Virus record (IMG/VR): IMGVR_UViG_3300050343_000265
Location: 1 to 64,000 of that record
DNA length: 64,000 nucleotides
From: a virus
Direction: 5' to 3' (one strand)
Below, piece by piece: positions 63,608 to 64,000 of this stretch. How positions within the stretch are numbered: the stretch's first letter is position 1; every line of letters starts with the position of its first letter. The notes beneath the pieces were generated by a model. It was given only the letters and a program-made list of their open reading frames with translations, searched no databases and had not been told where the DNA came from. The position numbers and the translations under genes were made by a program.

Positions 63608-64000
63608 TGGTGTCGTAGTAATTAAGTTGAGGTTTTGGTAAACAGTCAGCCAGATCAGGCGGTAAATACGATGGACCTTTAAGGACCTTTCCGTCTTCTC
63701 TATAAATTGGCTTTCCTTGTTCATCTAGTTTACTGAGATTAGACTCATAAACGAGTTGCATAGCCTTATCTAAATCGATGCCATAAGTAGCAGCAAATTG
63801 ATAGCAAACAAAGACAAGGTCTGATAGTTCCTTTACAAGTTCTTCTCTACGATTTGTATTTTCAGGATCAGCAAAGCATTCATCCGCAGCAGTCATAAAC
63901 TCCTGGCCTTCTTCAGCTATTAATCGTAGCTGCATATCCCATAAATTCTTTTTAATAAATCCAAACCTAGAGATATTGTCAAGAGTTTCTTGATTAAAGA
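63597..64000 (-). CDS. MazG-like nucleotide pyrophosphohydrolase, cut by window edge
   Basis: The frame is open to the window edge (FNQETLDNISRFGFIKKNLW precedes the ATG at 63935), so the N terminus is outside. EEGQEFMTAADECF, then EELVKELSDLVFVCYQFAAT and NLSKLDEQGKPIYREDGKVL match the all-alpha NTP-PPase (MazG/HisE-like) family, with Mg-binding Glu and Asp residues in EExxE and ELSD. It may hydrolyse nucleoside triphosphates or lower alarmone pools in the host. Overlaps the reductase gene by 11 nt. Confidence 0.82.
   Translation of the reverse strand, partial: FNQETLDNISRFGFIKKNLWDMQLRLIAEEGQEFMTAADECFADPENTNRREELVKELSDLVFVCYQFAATYGIDLDKAMQLVYESNLSKLDEQGKPIYREDGKVLKGPSYLPPDLADCLPKPQLNYYDTNGK

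Noticed and set aside
1-64000. Photosynthesis genes (psbA, psbD, hli), tail sheath, tape measure, repressor
   Set aside because: Looked for and not recognised in any translated frame; absence by eye is not proof.

Overview
The window looks like about 64 kb of a double-stranded DNA tailed phage that infects cyanobacteria. One half carries packaging, head, tail-fibre and lysis genes: large terminase, portal, scaffold, major capsid protein, fibres with S74 chaperone tails, and two lysozymes. The other half carries a T7-type replication and nucleotide module: family A DNA polymerase in pieces, primase-helicase, PD-(D/E)XK nuclease, SSB-like proteins, ThyX, a class I ribonucleotide reductase and a MazG-like pyrophosphohydrolase. 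A cyanobacterial host is inferred from a group-2 type sigma-70 factor, the compact ribonucleotide reductase pair that resembles the type described from cyanopodoviruses, and an NblA-like small protein. I found no psbA/psbD, sheath, baseplate or clear tape-measure gene, so a short-tailed particle is more likely than a contractile one. This is inference.

Layout: 1-641 is a non-coding leader. 642-18744 (+) holds large, low-complexity virion proteins that are broken by frame changes in places, then small and large terminase, portal, scaffold and the sigma factor. 19458-20312 (-) is a small island with an HNH endonuclease. 20427-36090 (+) holds the major capsid protein, a putative decoration protein, connector and tail candidates and a series of fibres. 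36121-36828 (-) is a GH19-like lysozyme. 36894-40324 (+) holds small, very basic proteins, a T4-type lysozyme and a LamG-like adhesin. 40345-41484 contains a tRNA-like attP core, a possible small RNA and a tyrosine integrase. 41569-43714 (+) holds small genes. 43775-46980 (-) holds an outer-membrane beta-barrel protein, a small protein, a protein-kinase-like protein and an unknown protein. 47176-48936 (+) is a repeat-rich virion-type protein. 48937 to the right edge (-) is the early, replication and nucleotide module, apparently transcribed leftwards from beyond the window, with one gene (51766-52086) pointing the other way.

The most striking signal is an eight-base promoter-like motif, approximately TTARAATA. 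It lies 21-28 nt before the start codon of about twenty transcription units on both strands of the virion half, and I did not find it before the replication genes. It has no recognisable -35 partner. Together with the phage's own sigma factor it suggests a dedicated late-transcription system. Other points of interest are a 527-nt out-of-frame overlap of portal and scaffold genes, a kinase-like protein, a split DNA polymerase, two enzymes that have lost catalytic motifs (deaminase fold and Dam-like methylase), a 130-bp promoter module present twice, and an attP-containing unit bounded by a promoter and a terminator.

Several genes (642-4127, 6758-7756, 7760-8273, 8341-9547, 12522-14047, 42247-42698) read well only when frames are changed, in two cases at a C6 or G4 run. 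These could be assembly errors, slippage-based variation or real decay. The sequence alone does not decide.
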